A stretch of 64,000 nt of DNA, from positions 1,178,001 to 1,242,000 of the forward strand of contig NC_013853.1 of the NCBI RefSeq assembly GCF_000027165.1. Reading direction: 5' to 3'. Below the pieces are notes generated by a model. That model was not told the origin of the DNA and made no database searches. It worked only from the letters and a program-made list of their open reading frames with translations. This DNA comes from Streptococcus mitis B6. Its GTDB lineage: Bacteria; Bacillota; Bacilli; Lactobacillales; Streptococcaceae. Below are positions 28,301 to 37,779 of the stretch, in pieces (position 1 is the stretch's first letter; every line of letters starts with the position of its first letter). Both the position numbers and the translations under genes were made by a program.

Positions 28301-28904
28301 TTTGATTATCCAACTCGTAGATAATGTCTTCTAGACGATTCAGATTATCCTGAGTTTGTTGCAGTTTACTCTCAGTTTCTTTTCTGCGAGTCTTGTATTT
28401 CAAAACTCCAGCAGCTTCTTCGAAAATAGCTCGGCGTTCCTCAGGCTTGGAGTTGAAAATCTCCTCAACCTTGCCTTGTGAAATGATAGAAAAAGAATCT
28501 CGTCCCAAACCTGTATCCAAGAAAAGATCATGAATATCACGAAGACGGACTTTCTTGCCGTCAATCTTGTATTCGCTATCTCCACTGCGATAGATATGAC
28601 GTTCTACCCTGATTTCTTGGCCTGCATCCTTGATAAATCCGTCATGATTATCCAGAGTCACAACTACAGAAGCATAATTAAGCGGTTTGCGACTCTCTGT
28701 TCCAGCAAAAATGACATCAGGCATCTTGCCCCCACGGAGACTCTTGACACTTGACTCCCCTAAGGCCCATCGCAGGCTTTCTGTAATATTGGACTTTCCA
28801 GATCCATTGGGTCCAACAACTGCCGTCACACCTTGGTCAAAGACGACCTTAGTCTTATCAGCAAAAGACTTGAATCCCTGAATTTCGATTTCCTTTAAAT
28901 ACAT
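25365..28904 (-). CDS. smc: Chromosome segregation protein SMC
   Basis: A condensin ATPase of 1179 residues. Order: N-terminal ATPase half with Walker [21 protein letters not shown] near 32-51; first coiled coil to about 500; hinge domain near 510-660 ([15 protein letters not shown]... with GGSYAGG); returning coiled coil; and a C-terminal half with signature [19 protein letters not shown] and Walker [18 protein letters not shown]. It pairs with ScpA/ScpB encoded elsewhere. It starts inside the 3' end of rnc (10-nt overlap), a conserved rnc-smc pairing. Confidence 0.97.
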   Translation of the reverse strand: MYLKEIEIQGFKSFADKTKVVFDQGVTAVVGPNGSGKSNITESLRWALGESSVKSLRGGKMPDVIFAGTESRKPLNYASVVVTLDNHDGFIKDAGQEIRVERHIYRSGDSEYKIDGKKVRLRDIHDLFLDTGLGRDSFSIISQGKVEEIFNSKPEERRAIFEEAAGVLKYKTRRKETESKLQQTQDNLNRLEDIIYELDNQIKPLEKQAENARKFLDLEGQRKAIYLDVLVAQIKENKAELDSTEEELAQVQELLTSYYQKREKLEEENQNLKKQRQDLQAEMTKDQGSLMDLTSLISDLERKLALSKLESEQVALNQQEAQARLAALEDKRNLLSQEKSDKESSLALLEENLVQNNQKLNRLEAELLAFSDDPDQMIELLRERFVALLQEEADVSNQLTRIENELENSRQLSQKQADQLQKLKEQLATAKEKASQQKAELETAKEQVQKLLADYQAIAKEQEEQKSSYQAQQSQLFDRLDNLKNKQARAQSLENILRNHSNFYAGVKSVLQEKARLGGIIGAVSEHLAFDVHYQTALEIALGASSQHIIVEDENAATKAIDFLKRNRAGRATFLPLTTIKARTISSQNQDAIAASPGFLGMADELVSFDKRLEAIFKNLLATTAIFDTVEHARAAARQVRYQVRMVTLDGTELRTGGSYAGGANRQNNSIFIKPELEQLQKEIAEEEASLRSEEATLKTLQDEMARLTERLEAIKSQGEQARIQEQGLSLAYQQTSQQVEELETLWKLQEEELDRLSEGDWQADKEKCQERLATIASDKQNLEAEIEEIKSNKNAIQERYQNLQEQVAQARLLKTELQGQKRYEVADIERLGKELDNLDIEQEEIQRLLQEKVDNLEKVDTELLSQQAEEAKIQKTNLQQGLIRKQFELDDIEGQLDDIASHLDQARQQNEEWIRKQTRAEAKKEKVSERLRHLQSQLTDQYQISYTEALEKAHELENLNLAEQEVKDLEKAIRSLGPVNLEAIDQYEEVHNRLDFLNSQRDDILSAKNLLLETITEMNDEVKERFKSTFEAIRESFKVTFKQMFGGGQADLILTEGDLLTAGVEISVQPPGKKIQSLNLMSGGEKALSALALLFSIIRVKTIPFVILDEVEAALDEANVKRFGDYLNRFDKDSQFIVVTHRKGTMAAADSIYGVTMQESGVSKIVSVKLKDLESIEG

Positions 28905-29593
28905 GAATCCAGCCCTTTCTCAACGGCATTTTTGGCAGCTTCCTGCTCTGCTAATTTCTTAGAACGGCCTTGACCTTGACCAATACTCTTGCCTTCGACA
29001 AGAACTTCTACATCAAAGACCTTATCATGGGCAGGACCCGTTTCAGAAATCACTTGATAACGAATAGTCACATCACCATTGACCTGAAGTAACTCTTGGA
29101 GATGGGTTTTGTAGTCTGTAATCATCTCAAATTCGCCTGCTTCAACCTTAGGAATCATGACTTGATAGATAAATTCCTTGACCTTGGCCACATCCTTATC
29201 CAAAAGAAGGGCACCAAGAAAGGCTTCAAAAGCATCACCAAGAATGGTATCACGATTGCGCCCACCAGACTTTTCTTCTCCTTTACCAAGTTTTATAAAC
29301 TGGTCAAACTGGCAATCACGCGCAAAACCAGCCAAACTCTCCTCACGGACAATCATAGCACGGAGTTTGGACAAATCCCCCTCAGGCTTTTTAGGATATT
29401 TTTTATACAGATATTCTGAAATCAATAACTGTAGAACAGCGTCTCCTAAAAATTCCAAGCGCTCATTGTGTGAAATTTTTAAGAGGCGGTGCTCATTGGC
29501 ATAACTCGTATGAGTAAAGGCAGTTTCCAGTAAATTTTTGTCTGCAAATTCGATTGCAAAATGGTTCTTTAGTACAGTTTGTAATTCTTTCAT
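28895..29593 (-). CDS. rnc: Ribonuclease III
   Basis: Double-stranded RNA endonuclease for rRNA and sRNA maturation. The 232 residues comprise the catalytic domain with signature [21 protein letters not shown] near 42-62 and the second acidic site [14 protein letters not shown], then a dsRNA-binding domain near 155-228 ([14 protein letters not shown] ... [21 protein letters not shown]). First gene of the smc operon, with an extended -10 upstream. Confidence 0.96.
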   Translation of the reverse strand: MKELQTVLKNHFAIEFADKNLLETAFTHTSYANEHRLLKISHNERLEFLGDAVLQLLISEYLYKKYPKKPEGDLSKLRAMIVREESLAGFARDCQFDQFIKLGKGEEKSGGRNRDTILGDAFEAFLGALLLDKDVAKVKEFIYQVMIPKVEAGEFEMITDYKTHLQELLQVNGDVTIRYQVISETGPAHDKVFDVEVLVEGKSIGQGQGRSKKLAEQEAAKNAVEKGLDSCI

Positions 29594-29627
29594 ACCAACC
29601 TCTTTCTAACTGATAACAGTCCTTCTT

Positions 29628-29636
29628 ATTATATCA
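29628..29636 (-). promoter_or_regulatory. Extended -10 promoter of the rnc-smc-ftsY operon
   Basis: Minus strand TGATATAAT, about 35 nt before the rnc ATG; AAAGAGG follows as ribosome site. Confidence 0.55.
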
Positions 29637-29670
29637 AAAAAAGCCCCCTGAGTCACTTTAAAACGGGACT
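29637..29670 (-). terminator. Possible terminator upstream of rnc
   Basis: Minus strand AGTCCC (29670-29665) pairs with GGGGCT (29647-29642) with one G-U pair and a T-run after it. It would stop read-through from the tRNA side. The stem is short. Between it and 29737 I see nothing. Confidence 0.4.
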
Positions 29671-29736
29671 GGAAAGCATCTGGACATTCTTGAAAATAAG
29701 ATTTTCAGTTTTTGGGTTAAACTTAGGGCAGAATAG

Positions 29737-29762
29737 AAAAAAAGCCCTATTAAAGGCTTTTT
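29737..29762 (-). terminator. Terminator of the tRNA-Arg gene
   Basis: Minus strand AAAAAGCC (29762-29755) pairs with GGCTTTTT (29746-29739), continuing into further T residues, 14 nt after the tRNA 3' end. Confidence 0.8.
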
Positions 29763-29775
29763 AGGATGTTTACAT

Positions 29776-29846
29776 CCACCCTGAGGGAATCGAACCCCCA
29801 TCTCAAGAACCGGAATCTTACGTGATATCCATTACACTAAGGGTGG
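29776..29846 (-). tRNA. tRNA-Arg (anticodon CCG)
   Basis: A 71-nt cloverleaf on the minus strand. The acceptor arms CCACCCT/AGGGTGG pair over 7 bp; D-stem GTG/CAC; anticodon stem TAAGA/TCTTG with loop TTCCGGT, giving anticodon CCG (reads CGG, arginine); T-arm GGGGG/CCCTC with loop TTCGATT. The 3' CCA is not encoded and must be added. Confidence 0.92.
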
Positions 29847-29857
29847 AAACTTGTTTT

Positions 29858-29886
29858 ATTATAACAAAAATTTGCTCTAATAACAA
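29858..29886 (-). promoter_or_regulatory. Promoter of tRNA-Arg
   Basis: Minus strand TTGTTA (29886-29881), 17-bp spacer, TATAAT (29863-29858), placed 12 bp before the tRNA 5' end. Confidence 0.75.
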
Positions 29887-29912
29887 GTTTTTTTCTGGTC
29901 AGATAGCCCGTC

Positions 29913-30899
29913 TTAGTGGGAAGCATCCCCATTCCAGATAGAGTTTTTCACGATCACATAATCAACGTGTTTAAGATCAGCAACCTGACGTCCACCTGCA
30001 TAAGAAATAGCACTTTGAAGGTCTTGTTCCATCTCAGTAAGGGTATCTTGCAAATGACCTTTGGCGGGAAGCAAGATACGTTTTCCTTCGACGTTTTTAT
30101 AAGCTCCTTTTTGGTATTGTGAAGCTGAACCATAGTACTCTTTGAACTGTTCACCATCAACTTCAATCGTTTTCCCTGGACTTTCGATGTGTCCTGCAAA
30201 GAGGGAACCAATCATGACCATGTTGGCACCGAAACGAATAGACTTGGCAATATCGCCGTGAGTACGAATCCCTCCATCAGCAATAATCGGTTTACGGGCA
30301 GCCTTGGCACACCAACGAAGGGCAGCCAATTGCCAACCACCTGTACCAAAACCAGTCTTGACCTTGGTAATACAAACCTTACCAGGACCGATTCCGACCT
30401 TAGTAGCATCCGCACCAGCATTTTCCAATTCACGCACTGCTTCTGGTGTTCCAACATTTCCAGCAATGACAAAAGTATCTGGTAATTCTTTCTTGATGTG
30501 TTGAATCATAGAAATCACGCTATCCGCATGACCATGGGCAATATCAATCGTGATGTATTCAGGAGCATCAGCCTTAAGCTGGCTAACGAAATCATACTCA
30601 TAGTCCTTAACACCGACAGAGATAGAAGCAATAAGCCCTTGCTCATGCATGCGCTTAATAAAAGGAATACGTCCTGCCTCATCAAAACGGTGCATAATGT
30701 AGAAGTAACCCCCTTTAGCTAGTTGCTCTGCTACATTTTCATCCAAAATCGTCTGCATATTAGCTGGCACAACAGGTAGTTTAAAGGTGTGCTTTCCTAG
30801 AGTTACACTTGTATCCGCTTCTGCACGGCTTTTAATCACACATTTATTTGGAATCAATTGAATATCTTCGTAATCAAAAATTGGAAATTCATTTAACAT
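29913..30899 (-). CDS. guaC: GMP reductase
   Basis: Converts GMP to IMP with NADPH, rebalancing purine pools. The 328 residues form a TIM barrel. The catalytic cysteine lies in [15 protein letters not shown] near 173-187; [15 protein letters not shown] and MIGSLFAGH form the phosphate site. It lacks the CBS domains of IMP dehydrogenase, and its length and the [19 protein letters not shown] flap fit GuaC. Its promoter is close to consensus and its leader carries two tight hairpins. The Shine-Dalgarno is weak. Confidence 0.93.
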   Translation of the reverse strand: MLNEFPIFDYEDIQLIPNKCVIKSRAEADTSVTLGKHTFKLPVVPANMQTILDENVAEQLAKGGYFYIMHRFDEAGRIPFIKRMHEQGLIASISVGVKDYEYDFVSQLKADAPEYITIDIAHGHADSVISMIQHIKKELPDTFVIAGNVGTPEAVRELENAGADATKVGIGPGKVCITKVKTGFGTGGWQLAALRWCAKAARKPIIADGGIRTHGDIAKSIRFGANMVMIGSLFAGHIESPGKTIEVDGEQFKEYYGSASQYQKGAYKNVEGKRILLPAKGHLQDTLTEMEQDLQSAISYAGGRQVADLKHVDYVIVKNSIWNGDASH

Positions 30900-30933
30900 A
30901 TTGATGTCTCGTTTCTTTTATAATGACCTACCT

Positions 30934-31005
30934 ATGCTCTCGCATCCCTACGTCTTTTCCGACGTTTCCTTAATTTATTATAAACTAAAGTACAGTTTTT
31001 GTCAA
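30934..31005 (-). promoter_or_regulatory. guaC promoter and structured leader
   Basis: Minus strand TTGACA (31005-31000), 17-bp spacer, TATAAT (30982-30977): a consensus promoter. The leader of about 70 nt then holds ACGTC-GGAAAA-GACGT (30965-30950) and, 4 nt later, ATGC-GAGA-GCAT (30945-30934). No terminator follows. The remaining upstream bases to 31050 show nothing. Confidence 0.6.
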
Positions 31006-31055
31006 ATAATGTTATAAATAAAAATATATCGTTCGGATTTTATTGTATAAATGAC

Positions 31056-31085
31056 AATAAAAAAAGGAGAGATTATTTTCTCCCC
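31056..31085 (-). terminator. Intrinsic terminator of the leu operon
   Basis: Minus strand GGGGAGA (31085-31079) pairs with TCTCTCC (31072-31066) with one G-U pair, then TTTTTTT. Confidence 0.8.
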
Positions 31086-31099
31086 AATCCTTCTCTATC

Positions 31100-31879
31100 C
31101 TAATAATACTCACCCTGACGGTAGTCCCATGAGTTAAAGGTGTCTGACAGGTGCATCATAATCTTATCAATGTCAAGCCCTTTGCGGATTACAACTGGAG
31201 CTGGTGAAGTTGAACGTGCTCCTCCTTGTTCTGGGATGAGTTTGCCGTCTTTATCGACCATAGACACCATCACACCTTGCTCGTAGCGGGTTTCAATCGT
31301 TTTGTCAGGCTGGATAGATGCCACATAGTCGTCTGCCTCGATAACAAGGTCAACTGCCCCTTCGATGCGTTCTCCGATACCTTCTACCTTACCACGGTTT
31401 CCTTTTCCAGATGGGTTTGCAGATGAGGCATAAACCATTTTACCTTCTTCCCAAAGTTTGGCAGCCAATTGTTCACCAGCTTTCCCAAACTTGATAACGA
31501 AACAGCTAGTACCACGGACGTCAGTCATCAGTTCTTCACGGCCATCACCGTATGCTTTGAGTTTTTCAAAGGCTTCTGGTTTCCAAGGAAGGATACAACC
31601 AAGAAGAATATCTTCGTCCCAATGTTTTTGGTAGAAGGCTTCAATTTCTGGGTTGAGTTGTGCTAAAGCGCGAAGCTCATCCATACTACCGCAGAGAACA
31701 ACACCTGGTTTGTTACGATTGCGTTCTTTGGCTGCGAACTTACGCTCAAGTCCTGCCTTGTCACTAGTCATGATGATGTAACCAACTTTTGTTGGGCAAA
31801 CGATACATCCGCCCTTACCTTTTAAAATGTCATAGCCTTCTTGTGAAAGTGTTCCGTTCCATTGAATGTGTTTTGTCAT
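31100..31879 (-). CDS. YrdC/Sua5-domain protein (TsaC-like) at the end of the leu operon
   Basis: A 259-residue protein with the YrdC dsRNA/nucleotide-binding fold: KGGCIVCPTKVGYIIMTSDKAGLERKFAAKERNRNKPGVVL near 24-64 corresponds to the PTxTxYGL and KxRxxxKPxx blocks of TsaC/Sua5, and SSANPSGKGN near 151-160 is the signature. TsaC makes threonylcarbamoyl-AMP for tRNA t6A. This member has PTKVGY instead of PTDTVYG, so it may be a specialised paralogue. It begins 29 nt after leuD and ends before the operon terminator. Confidence 0.75.
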   Translation of the reverse strand: MTKHIQWNGTLSQEGYDILKGKGGCIVCPTKVGYIIMTSDKAGLERKFAAKERNRNKPGVVLCGSMDELRALAQLNPEIEAFYQKHWDEDILLGCILPWKPEAFEKLKAYGDGREELMTDVRGTSCFVIKFGKAGEQLAAKLWEEGKMVYASSANPSGKGNRGKVEGIGERIEGAVDLVIEADDYVASIQPDKTIETRYEQGVMVSMVDKDGKLIPEQGGARSTSPAPVVIRKGLDIDKIMMHLSDTFNSWDYRQGEYY

Positions 31880-31908
31880 AGTTCTATATTTCCTTTTCTA
31901 TTTTTCTT

Positions 31909-32502
31909 CTAATCCTGCCAGTAGGCTGGTCGTTGTTTTTCATATGCAGCAATCAGATCTTCATACTGCAAGGTAATTCCGATATCATCCAAACCATTTA
32001 AGAGCTTGTGTTTCCACTCGCTATCGATTTCAAAAGTGAATTCTCCAATTGGTGAGATGATTTTTTGTTGTTCCAAGTCCACAGTTACCTGATCACTTGG
32101 TTGTAGCTGGGCCAGTTTCTCTCTAACCTCTCTGGGCTGAACAATTGGCAACATTCCATTATTTAGTTCATTATTGTAATGAATATCACCGAAAGACCCT
32201 GCAATCACGACCTTAAAACCATAGTCCGCTAGAGCCCAAGCAGCGTGTTCCCTCGAAGACCCTGCCCCAAAGTTATCCCCTGAGATGAGAATACTAGCCT
32301 TGCGGTATTCAGGTCGGTTAAAGACAAAGTCTGGATCCTCAGTATACTTGTCATCCAGATAACGCCAAGCATACATGAGGTACTTACCAAAGCCTTTTTT
32401 ATCAATTAACTTGAGAAACTGCTTGGGTAGGATTTGGTCGGTGTCGATGTTATCATTCATAAGAGGAACGGTCGTTCCTGTATAAACTGTGAATTTCTCC
32501 AT
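31909..32502 (-). CDS. leuD: 3-isopropylmalate dehydratase small subunit
   Basis: Swivel domain of isopropylmalate isomerase, partner of LeuC. The 197 residues show [14 protein letters not shown] near 18-31, the conserved [18 protein letters not shown] near 73-90, and the NNGMLPI segment. Length typical. It follows leuC by 9 nt with GGAGAGGAT as ribosome site. Confidence 0.95.
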   Translation of the reverse strand: MEKFTVYTGTTVPLMNDNIDTDQILPKQFLKLIDKKGFGKYLMYAWRYLDDKYTEDPDFVFNRPEYRKASILISGDNFGAGSSREHAAWALADYGFKVVIAGSFGDIHYNNELNNGMLPIVQPREVREKLAQLQPSDQVTVDLEQQKIISPIGEFTFEIDSEWKHKLLNGLDDIGITLQYEDLIAAYEKQRPAYWQD

Positions 32503-32511
32503 ATCCTCTCC

Positions 32512-33894
32512 TTACTGGGCTTCTGGCATTTGCCGAACATCTACGAAGCGCCCTGCGATAGCTGCTGCTGCTGCCATGGCTGGACTGCAGAGATGGGTCT
32601 TAGCACCAAAGCCCTGTCTGTCTTCAAAGTTTCGGTTACTGGTTGAGGCGCAGTGGACACCATCAGGTACCTTGTCAGGATTCATCCCTAGGCACATGGA
32701 GCAACCCGGGTCTCTCCACTCAAAGCCAGCGTCTAGGAAAACCTTGTCCAAGCCCAACTTCTCAGCAGCTCGTTTCACAGGACGAGAACCTGGAACTACG
32801 ATAGCCGTTAAGTTGGGAGCAATTTTCTTTCCTTTGACAAATCGAGCCGCTAGCTGCAAGTCACTGAGACGAGCGTTAGTACATGAGCCAATAAAGATAT
32901 AGCCTAGTTCAATATCCGCTGGTTTTTGACCAGGCTCCAAACCCATATAATTGTAGGCTCGCTCATCATTCATATCCTTAATTTCAGGGAAGCTACTGTC
33001 AAAATCAACTCCCATAGCAGGATTGGTTCCCCAGGTTACCATAGGAGCCAAGTCTGAGACATCCATCCGGATAACTTTATCGTAAACGGCATCCTCATCA
33101 CTGACAATTGTTTTCCAATCCGCCACAGCCTCTTCGAAATTCTCCGGAACACACTCGCGTCCCTTGAGATAGTCATAAGTCGTATGATCTGGGTTCATAA
33201 TTCCCATCTTAGAGCCAAACTCGATGGACATATTACAGATGGTCATTCGCTCTTCCATGCTCAGTGCATCAATCGCTTGTCCACGATATTCCACCACGTA
33301 GCCAACGCCGCAAGCAACGCCGTACTTTGCAATCAAGGCTAGAATGAAATCCTTGGAATAAACTCCTTTTTGAGGAACACCAGTGAATTCCACCAGCATT
33401 TTCTTGGGTTTGACCTGCCAGAGTGTCTGAGTAGCGAAAACATGCTCGACTTCACTAGTCCCAATTCCAAAAGCGATTGCTCCGAAAGCTCCGTGAGTTG
33501 CCGTATGGCTGTCTCCACAGACGATGAATTTTCCTGGTTGGGTCCGGCCTGTTTCTGGACCAACCATATGAACAATTCCCTGCTTTTCAGAACCGTGAGC
33601 CGCATGTTCAATACCAAACTCCTCAACATTTTCAGCTAGCTTATCAATTTGTGCCTTAGAAATCACATCTCGAATATCGTAGATATTGACCGTCGGGACA
33701 TTGTGGTCAAAGGTTCCAAATGTTAAGTCTGGTCGTCTCAATCTACGACCTGCGTCTCGTAATCCTTGAAAAGCCTGAGGACTGGTCACCTCGTGAATAT
33801 AGTGCTGGTCCACATACATGAGTTGGGGCTGCCCCTCTTCTCCTGTGATAACATGGCGCTCCCATAATTTATCAAAAATCGATTTTCCTGCCAT
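32512..33894 (-). CDS. leuC: 3-isopropylmalate dehydratase large subunit
   Basis: Aconitase-family 4Fe-4S enzyme (460 residues) interconverting 2- and 3-isopropylmalate. Cluster ligands are visible in [11 protein letters not shown] near 345 and in [13 protein letters not shown] near 405-415. N-terminal KLWERHVI and FDHNVPT are also family marks. It lies 3 nt after the inserted DUF1294 gene. Confidence 0.95.
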   Translation of the reverse strand: MAGKSIFDKLWERHVITGEEGQPQLMYVDQHYIHEVTSPQAFQGLRDAGRRLRRPDLTFGTFDHNVPTVNIYDIRDVISKAQIDKLAENVEEFGIEHAAHGSEKQGIVHMVGPETGRTQPGKFIVCGDSHTATHGAFGAIAFGIGTSEVEHVFATQTLWQVKPKKMLVEFTGVPQKGVYSKDFILALIAKYGVACGVGYVVEYRGQAIDALSMEERMTICNMSIEFGSKMGIMNPDHTTYDYLKGRECVPENFEEAVADWKTIVSDEDAVYDKVIRMDVSDLAPMVTWGTNPAMGVDFDSSFPEIKDMNDERAYNYMGLEPGQKPADIELGYIFIGSCTNARLSDLQLAARFVKGKKIAPNLTAIVVPGSRPVKRAAEKLGLDKVFLDAGFEWRDPGCSMCLGMNPDKVPDGVHCASTSNRNFEDRQGFGAKTHLCSPAMAAAAAIAGRFVDVRQMPEAQ

Positions 33895-33897
33895 CTA

Positions 33898-34167
33898 TTA
33901 CCTCCAAATAAAATATAAAGCTACTAGTGTGGGCACTATCCCGAGAAACCAAACTGTTTTAAAATACCATTTTCTAGTCTTATGGTGAAAGCTGATTCCT
34001 GCTAACCAGGCCCCAAAACCACCACAAGTAAGGGCTAAAATAAGTAAGATTTTCTCTGGGATGCGCCAAACTCTTCTCCTTGCCTTGGATTTGTCAATAC
34101 CATAAATCAAGAAAACCATGACATTCCAAATCAAAAGGACTAGAGTAATTTTTTCGTCTAACTTCAT
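33898..34167 (-). CDS. DUF1294 small membrane protein inside the leu operon
   Basis: An 89-residue protein with three or four hydrophobic segments (ITLVLLIWNVMVFLIYGI, ILLILALTCGGFGAWLAGI, VWFLGIVPTLVALYFIW) and the family motif DKSKARRRVWRIPE between the first two. It overlaps the leuB stop by 4 nt (ATGA) and leuC begins 3 nt downstream, so it is translated as part of the leucine pathway. Function of the family is unknown. Confidence 0.8.
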   Translation of the reverse strand: MKLDEKITLVLLIWNVMVFLIYGIDKSKARRRVWRIPEKILLILALTCGGFGAWLAGISFHHKTRKWYFKTVWFLGIVPTLVALYFIWR

Positions 34168-35201
34168 AACCTTGCAATAATAGCTTCCGTCATTTCCTTA
34201 GTCGAAGCCTGTCCACCTATATCTCTTGTTAAAATGCCAGCCGCTAAACTTGCCTCAACAGCACACTCGATACGCTCTGCATCCTCATAACGTCCAAAAC
34301 TGTCTCTCAACATCATGGCCACTGATAAAATCATGGAAATAGGATTTGCAATTCCTTGACCTGCAATATCAGGAGCTGAACCGTGAATGGGCTCATAGAG
34401 ACTTGGTCCATTTTCAGAATGACTGGCTGATGGCATAACTCCAAGTGTGCCAGATAGAACGCTTGATTCATCCGAGAGAATATCTCCGAAAAGATTTTCT
34501 GTCACGATGACATCAAACTTAGCAGGATTGGTAATCATGAGCATGGCAGCTGAGTCCACTAGCTGGTGTTCCAAGGTCACATCTGGGAAATCCTGTGCGA
34601 CATCCTCAGCCACTTTTCTCCAGAGTTTTGATGTTGCCAACACATTCTGCTTATCAATACTAGTAACGATTTTTCTCCGATTTCTTGCAATCTCAAAGGC
34701 CTTGCGAATAATCCGCTCCACTTCCTCATAGCTATAGTCGTTGATATCACGCGCTTTGCGCTCTTTAAGGATATGATCTCCAAAGTAAATCCCACCTGTC
34801 AACTCACGCACCATGACAAAGTCTACACCAGCAATTCGTTCCGGTTTGAGTGGTGACAAATGCTTGAGACTGTCAAAGATTTTTACAGGGCGAATATTAG
34901 CGTAAAGATTGAGTTCCTTACGGAGAGCTAGCAAGCCTTGTTCAGGCCGAACCGTTGCACTATCATACTGGGGACTACCAATAGCTGCTAGGAGAATGGC
35001 ATCTGCTTCTCTACATGCCTTGAGGGTTTCATCAGGTAAGGGATGCCCTGCAGCATCAATACCTGCACCTCCAAAAGGTCGTCTGTCTATTTCATAGACA
35101 AAGCCTGTTTTTTTAGCTAGAGCTTCCAAAACCTCTAAACCAGCCTCCATGATTTCTGGGCCGATTCCATCCCCTGCTAGAGCTACTATTTTCTTTGTCA
35201 T
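34164..35201 (-). CDS. leuB: 3-isopropylmalate dehydrogenase
   Basis: NAD-dependent oxidative decarboxylase, 345 residues. Motifs: AGDGIGPEIM near 8-17, the substrate arginines in LRKELNLYANIRPVK, VRELTGGIYFGD, and the NAD/metal region NLFGDILSDESSVLSGTLGVMPSAS followed by EPIHGSAPDIAGQGIANP. Length typical. It starts 11 nt after leuA. Confidence 0.95.
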   Translation of the reverse strand: MTKKIVALAGDGIGPEIMEAGLEVLEALAKKTGFVYEIDRRPFGGAGIDAAGHPLPDETLKACREADAILLAAIGSPQYDSATVRPEQGLLALRKELNLYANIRPVKIFDSLKHLSPLKPERIAGVDFVMVRELTGGIYFGDHILKERKARDINDYSYEEVERIIRKAFEIARNRRKIVTSIDKQNVLATSKLWRKVAEDVAQDFPDVTLEHQLVDSAAMLMITNPAKFDVIVTENLFGDILSDESSVLSGTLGVMPSASHSENGPSLYEPIHGSAPDIAGQGIANPISMILSVAMMLRDSFGRYEDAERIECAVEASLAAGILTRDIGGQASTKEMTEAIIARL

Positions 35202-35212
35202 AGCCTTCTCCT

Positions 35213-36775
35213 TTACACACTAGGCATATCGCGATAGGAAACGCTACGTCCCATCTCACCAGCATTCTCTTTTTGAACAAAGGTATTGGCATTGATGTAG
35301 GCAATAGCCGAAGCCTTCAACACATCGAAATCAAGACCTGCTGCATTAAAGATAGTTTCTGTATCTCTGTTTTCAACAGTTACCAAGACCCGAGCTTGGG
35401 CATCAATTCCATCTGTCACCGCGTCAATGGTATAGGATACCAAGCGGACAGATTGATTAAAGAACTTGTCGATAGCGTTAAAGATTGCTTCAACAGAACC
35501 TTGCCCTGTCGCATTAAATTCGACTTTCTCACCATCCATATTAGCCAGGCTAACAAGCGCTTCAATGTCATTATCTGCATGAGTTTGAAGTTGTAAATCA
35601 TCAAAGTGGAATCCTTCTGGATTTTCAACCATGATCCCAGCTACCAGAGCACGAATATCTGCATCTGTGATTTCTTGCTTCTTGTCTGCTAGCGCCTTGA
35701 ACTTGGCGAAGAGTGGTTTGATATCCTCTTCTGTAAAGTCTAGGGCCAGTTCTCTTAGTTTCTCAACAAAGGCATGGCGACCAGACAATTTTCCAAGCGG
35801 AAGACTATTACTCTTAACACCAACCAATTCAGGGGTGATGATTTCATAAGTAAGAGGATTTTTTAGAACACCATCCTGGTGAATACCAGATTCGTGAGAA
35901 AAGGCATTACCTCCAACTACGGCCTTGTTTTTAGGAACTGGAATTCCTGAGAAACGAGAAACCATTTCTGACGTATTGATTGTCTCATTTAAGACAATAC
36001 TGGTTTCTGCTTGGTAGTAATCTTGGCGAATATTGAGGGCAACTGCTATTTCTTCCAAAGCAGCATTACCAGCTCGCTCACCAATACCGTTGATAGTTCC
36101 TTCGACACGTCCTGCCCCATTCTTGACGGCAGCAAGGCTATTTGCCACTGCCATTCCAAGATCATCATGACAGTGAGGCGAATAGATAATCTGACGATCC
36201 GTCTTGACATTCTCAATCAGGTATTTGAAGATGGCACCATATTCCTCTGGTGTAGTAAATCCTACCGTATCAGGGATATTGATATAAGTCGCACCTGCAT
36301 CGACCGCTGTTTGAACGACTTGTAAGAGGAAATCCAACTCTGTTCTAGTCGCATCTTCAGGAGAGAATTCGACCACTTCAAACTTAGAACGAGCATAGGA
36401 AACATGCTCCTTGATAGCTTCCAAAATCTCTTCCTTACTTTTATTGAGCTTATACTTGCGGTGAATCGGACTGGTAGCGATAAAGACGTGAACCTGTGGA
36501 TATTTGGCATCCTTGAGGGCCTCATAACAAGCATCTATATCAGACTTGACAGAACGTGCTAATCCAGTTACAGCTGTTTTCTTCAAGGCCTTAGCAATCT
36601 CCTGCACTGCTGTGAATGAATCAGGACTCGCCGCCGGAAAACCAGCTTCAATGGCTGAAATCCCCCATTTCTCCAGCTGTCTTGCTATAGCAATTTTTTC
36701 CTTGATTGAAAAGTTAACACCCGGTGTCTGTTCTCCATCCCGAAGGCTGGTATCTAGAAATTCAACAGTTCTCAT
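35213..36775 (-). CDS. leuA: 2-isopropylmalate synthase
   Basis: First committed leucine enzyme: condenses acetyl-CoA with 2-oxoisovalerate. The 520-residue protein has the catalytic TIM barrel ([18 protein letters not shown] at the N-terminus, metal site [17 protein letters not shown] near 202-218), a linker, and the C-terminal regulatory LeuA domain near 385-505 for leucine feedback. AGGGGAAA precedes ATG 36775. Expression is controlled by the upstream attenuator and CodY box. Confidence 0.95.
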   Translation of the reverse strand: MRTVEFLDTSLRDGEQTPGVNFSIKEKIAIARQLEKWGISAIEAGFPAASPDSFTAVQEIAKALKKTAVTGLARSVKSDIDACYEALKDAKYPQVHVFIATSPIHRKYKLNKSKEEILEAIKEHVSYARSKFEVVEFSPEDATRTELDFLLQVVQTAVDAGATYINIPDTVGFTTPEEYGAIFKYLIENVKTDRQIIYSPHCHDDLGMAVANSLAAVKNGAGRVEGTINGIGERAGNAALEEIAVALNIRQDYYQAETSIVLNETINTSEMVSRFSGIPVPKNKAVVGGNAFSHESGIHQDGVLKNPLTYEIITPELVGVKSNSLPLGKLSGRHAFVEKLRELALDFTEEDIKPLFAKFKALADKKQEITDADIRALVAGIMVENPEGFHFDDLQLQTHADNDIEALVSLANMDGEKVEFNATGQGSVEAIFNAIDKFFNQSVRLVSYTIDAVTDGIDAQARVLVTVENRDTETIFNAAGLDFDVLKASAIAYINANTFVQKENAGEMGRSVSYRDMPSV

Positions 36776-36803
36776 AAAGATTTCCCCTTTTCCAAATGTG
36801 GTT

Positions 36804-36841
36804 TTAAAAAAACATCTCGCTCAGAAACCCAAGCGAGATGT
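36804..36841 (-). terminator. Leucine attenuator terminator, with competing antiterminator
   Basis: Minus strand ACATCTCGCT (36841-36832) pairs perfectly with AGCGAGATGT (36821-36812), then a T-run. The competing antiterminator joins CCAAGCG (36859-36853) with CGCTTGG (36835-36829), destroying the terminator. An upstream pause stem joins GGGCTAGTGC (36894-36885) with GCATTAGTCC (36880-36871). Confidence 0.85.
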
Positions 36842-36888
36842 TGATTCACTCCCGCTTGGTAAGCCAAACAGGACTAATGCTTTTTGCA

Positions 36889-36942
36889 CTAGCCCGAGTA
36901 CCTCAACAACAAAGCAAATTGATTAAACTTAGCTGTTTTCAT
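36889..36942 (-). CDS. leuL: Leucine leader peptide
   Basis: A 17-codon ORF, MKTAKFNQFALLLRYSG, behind AAGGAG. Three consecutive leucine codons (TTG TTG after TTG) let a stalled ribosome sense charged tRNA-Leu. The stop lies inside the pause stem, and alternative terminator/antiterminator stems follow, as in classic amino-acid attenuators. Confidence 0.85.
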   Translation of the reverse strand: MKTAKFNQFALLLRYSG

Positions 36943-36978
36943 GTTTGACTTTCTCCTTCGTTTGATATCTTGTTTAGT

Positions 36979-37007
36979 ATTTTAGCATAGGCAAAAGTAC
37001 TTGTCAA
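36979..37007 (-). promoter_or_regulatory. leu operon promoter
   Basis: Minus strand TTGACA (37007-37002), 17-bp spacer ending in TGC, TAAAAT (36984-36979): consensus -35 plus extended -10. Confidence 0.8.
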
Positions 37008-37019
37008 GAAAAAATCCAA

Positions 37020-37034
37020 TATTTTCTGAAAATT
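37020..37034 (-). promoter_or_regulatory. CodY box upstream of the leu promoter
   Basis: Minus strand AATTTTCAGAAAATA matches the CodY consensus AATTTTCWGAAAATT at 14 of 15 positions and lies 13 bp upstream of the -35. CodY would repress when branched-chain amino acids are abundant. Confidence 0.7.
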
Positions 37035-37079
37035 TCTTCAGTAAAGAATATTTCGCTAATTGAAAGTGCTTGAAATGTT

Positions 37080-37736
37080 TCATTTTTTAGTGGTTAAGTT
37101 CCAACTTTTTTCTATCAATTCCAATACTTCTTTATCTGATAAAGTATCATCAAGCGCCACACTAATCCAGTAACGCTTATTCAAATGAAAGGCTGGATAA
37201 ACGCCATTGTGTGAAAGTAAATCAGCTACTTGGTCATGCTTGAGGTTGACTGCTTCCACCTGTCCTTCTCTGCCCTTTTCCAGCTTATCCCAAGAGATTT
37301 TCATCAAGACGACATACCACTTTTTATTGCCTTCGTGTCTTAACACTGCCGTATCAGGCGATTTCTCCCACAAATACTCCAACTGATTACCATACTTTTC
37401 CTGAACTTGAGTCATGATTCGCTTAGTCTGAGGACAGATAAAATCCTGTACCTCAAAACAAGCCTTCCGAATCTGGTAAAGAATCTCCAGACAAGTCTCA
37501 CGGACATTTGCAACAAAACTTCCTTTAAAACTTTCCATATGGACTTGAGGATAGAGGTCACCCGTTTCCTGGTCAAAGACTTGAAAACTCACATTATCAG
37601 CAGTGATGGATACAGTCATGACAAAGTCACCCTGCAAAATCTGGCAACTATAGGTCCAGACTCCACTATTTTCTACAAAACCATAAACATGAGCCTTTTC
37701 TTGATTAAACTGATAGGATTTAAAAATTTCAAACAT
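37080..37736 (-). CDS. MmcQ/YjbR-domain protein
   Basis: A 218-residue protein whose C-terminal half (from about residue 95) fits the MmcQ/YjbR domain: KYGNQLEYLWEKSPDTAVLRHEGNKKWYVVLMKI and AFHLNKRYWISVALDD are family-like. The N-terminal half is less familiar. The role of the family is not settled; a CyaY-like DNA-binding fold has been described. No Shine-Dalgarno lies directly before ATG 37736; instead a hairpin separates an AAAGGA from the start. Confidence 0.7.
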   Translation of the reverse strand: MFEIFKSYQFNQEKAHVYGFVENSGVWTYSCQILQGDFVMTVSITADNVSFQVFDQETGDLYPQVHMESFKGSFVANVRETCLEILYQIRKACFEVQDFICPQTKRIMTQVQEKYGNQLEYLWEKSPDTAVLRHEGNKKWYVVLMKISWDKLEKGREGQVEAVNLKHDQVADLLSHNGVYPAFHLNKRYWISVALDDTLSDKEVLELIEKSWNLTTKK

Positions 37737-37743
37737 AAGTGAA

Positions 37744-37767
37744 AACTGCTACCCAAAGCTAGCAGTT
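37744..37767 (-). other. Hairpin between cutC and the MmcQ gene
   Basis: Minus strand AACTGCTA (37767-37760) pairs with TAGCAGTT (37751-37744), followed by TTC. It may be a weak terminator or a structure that brings the upstream AAAGGA near the MmcQ ATG. Confidence 0.5.
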
Positions 37768-37779
37768 CCTTTCTATTTT

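Noticed and set aside
36776..36960. T-box riboswitch before leuA
   Set aside because: No T-box consensus or specifier loop; the leader peptide with Leu codons and alternative stems explains the region.
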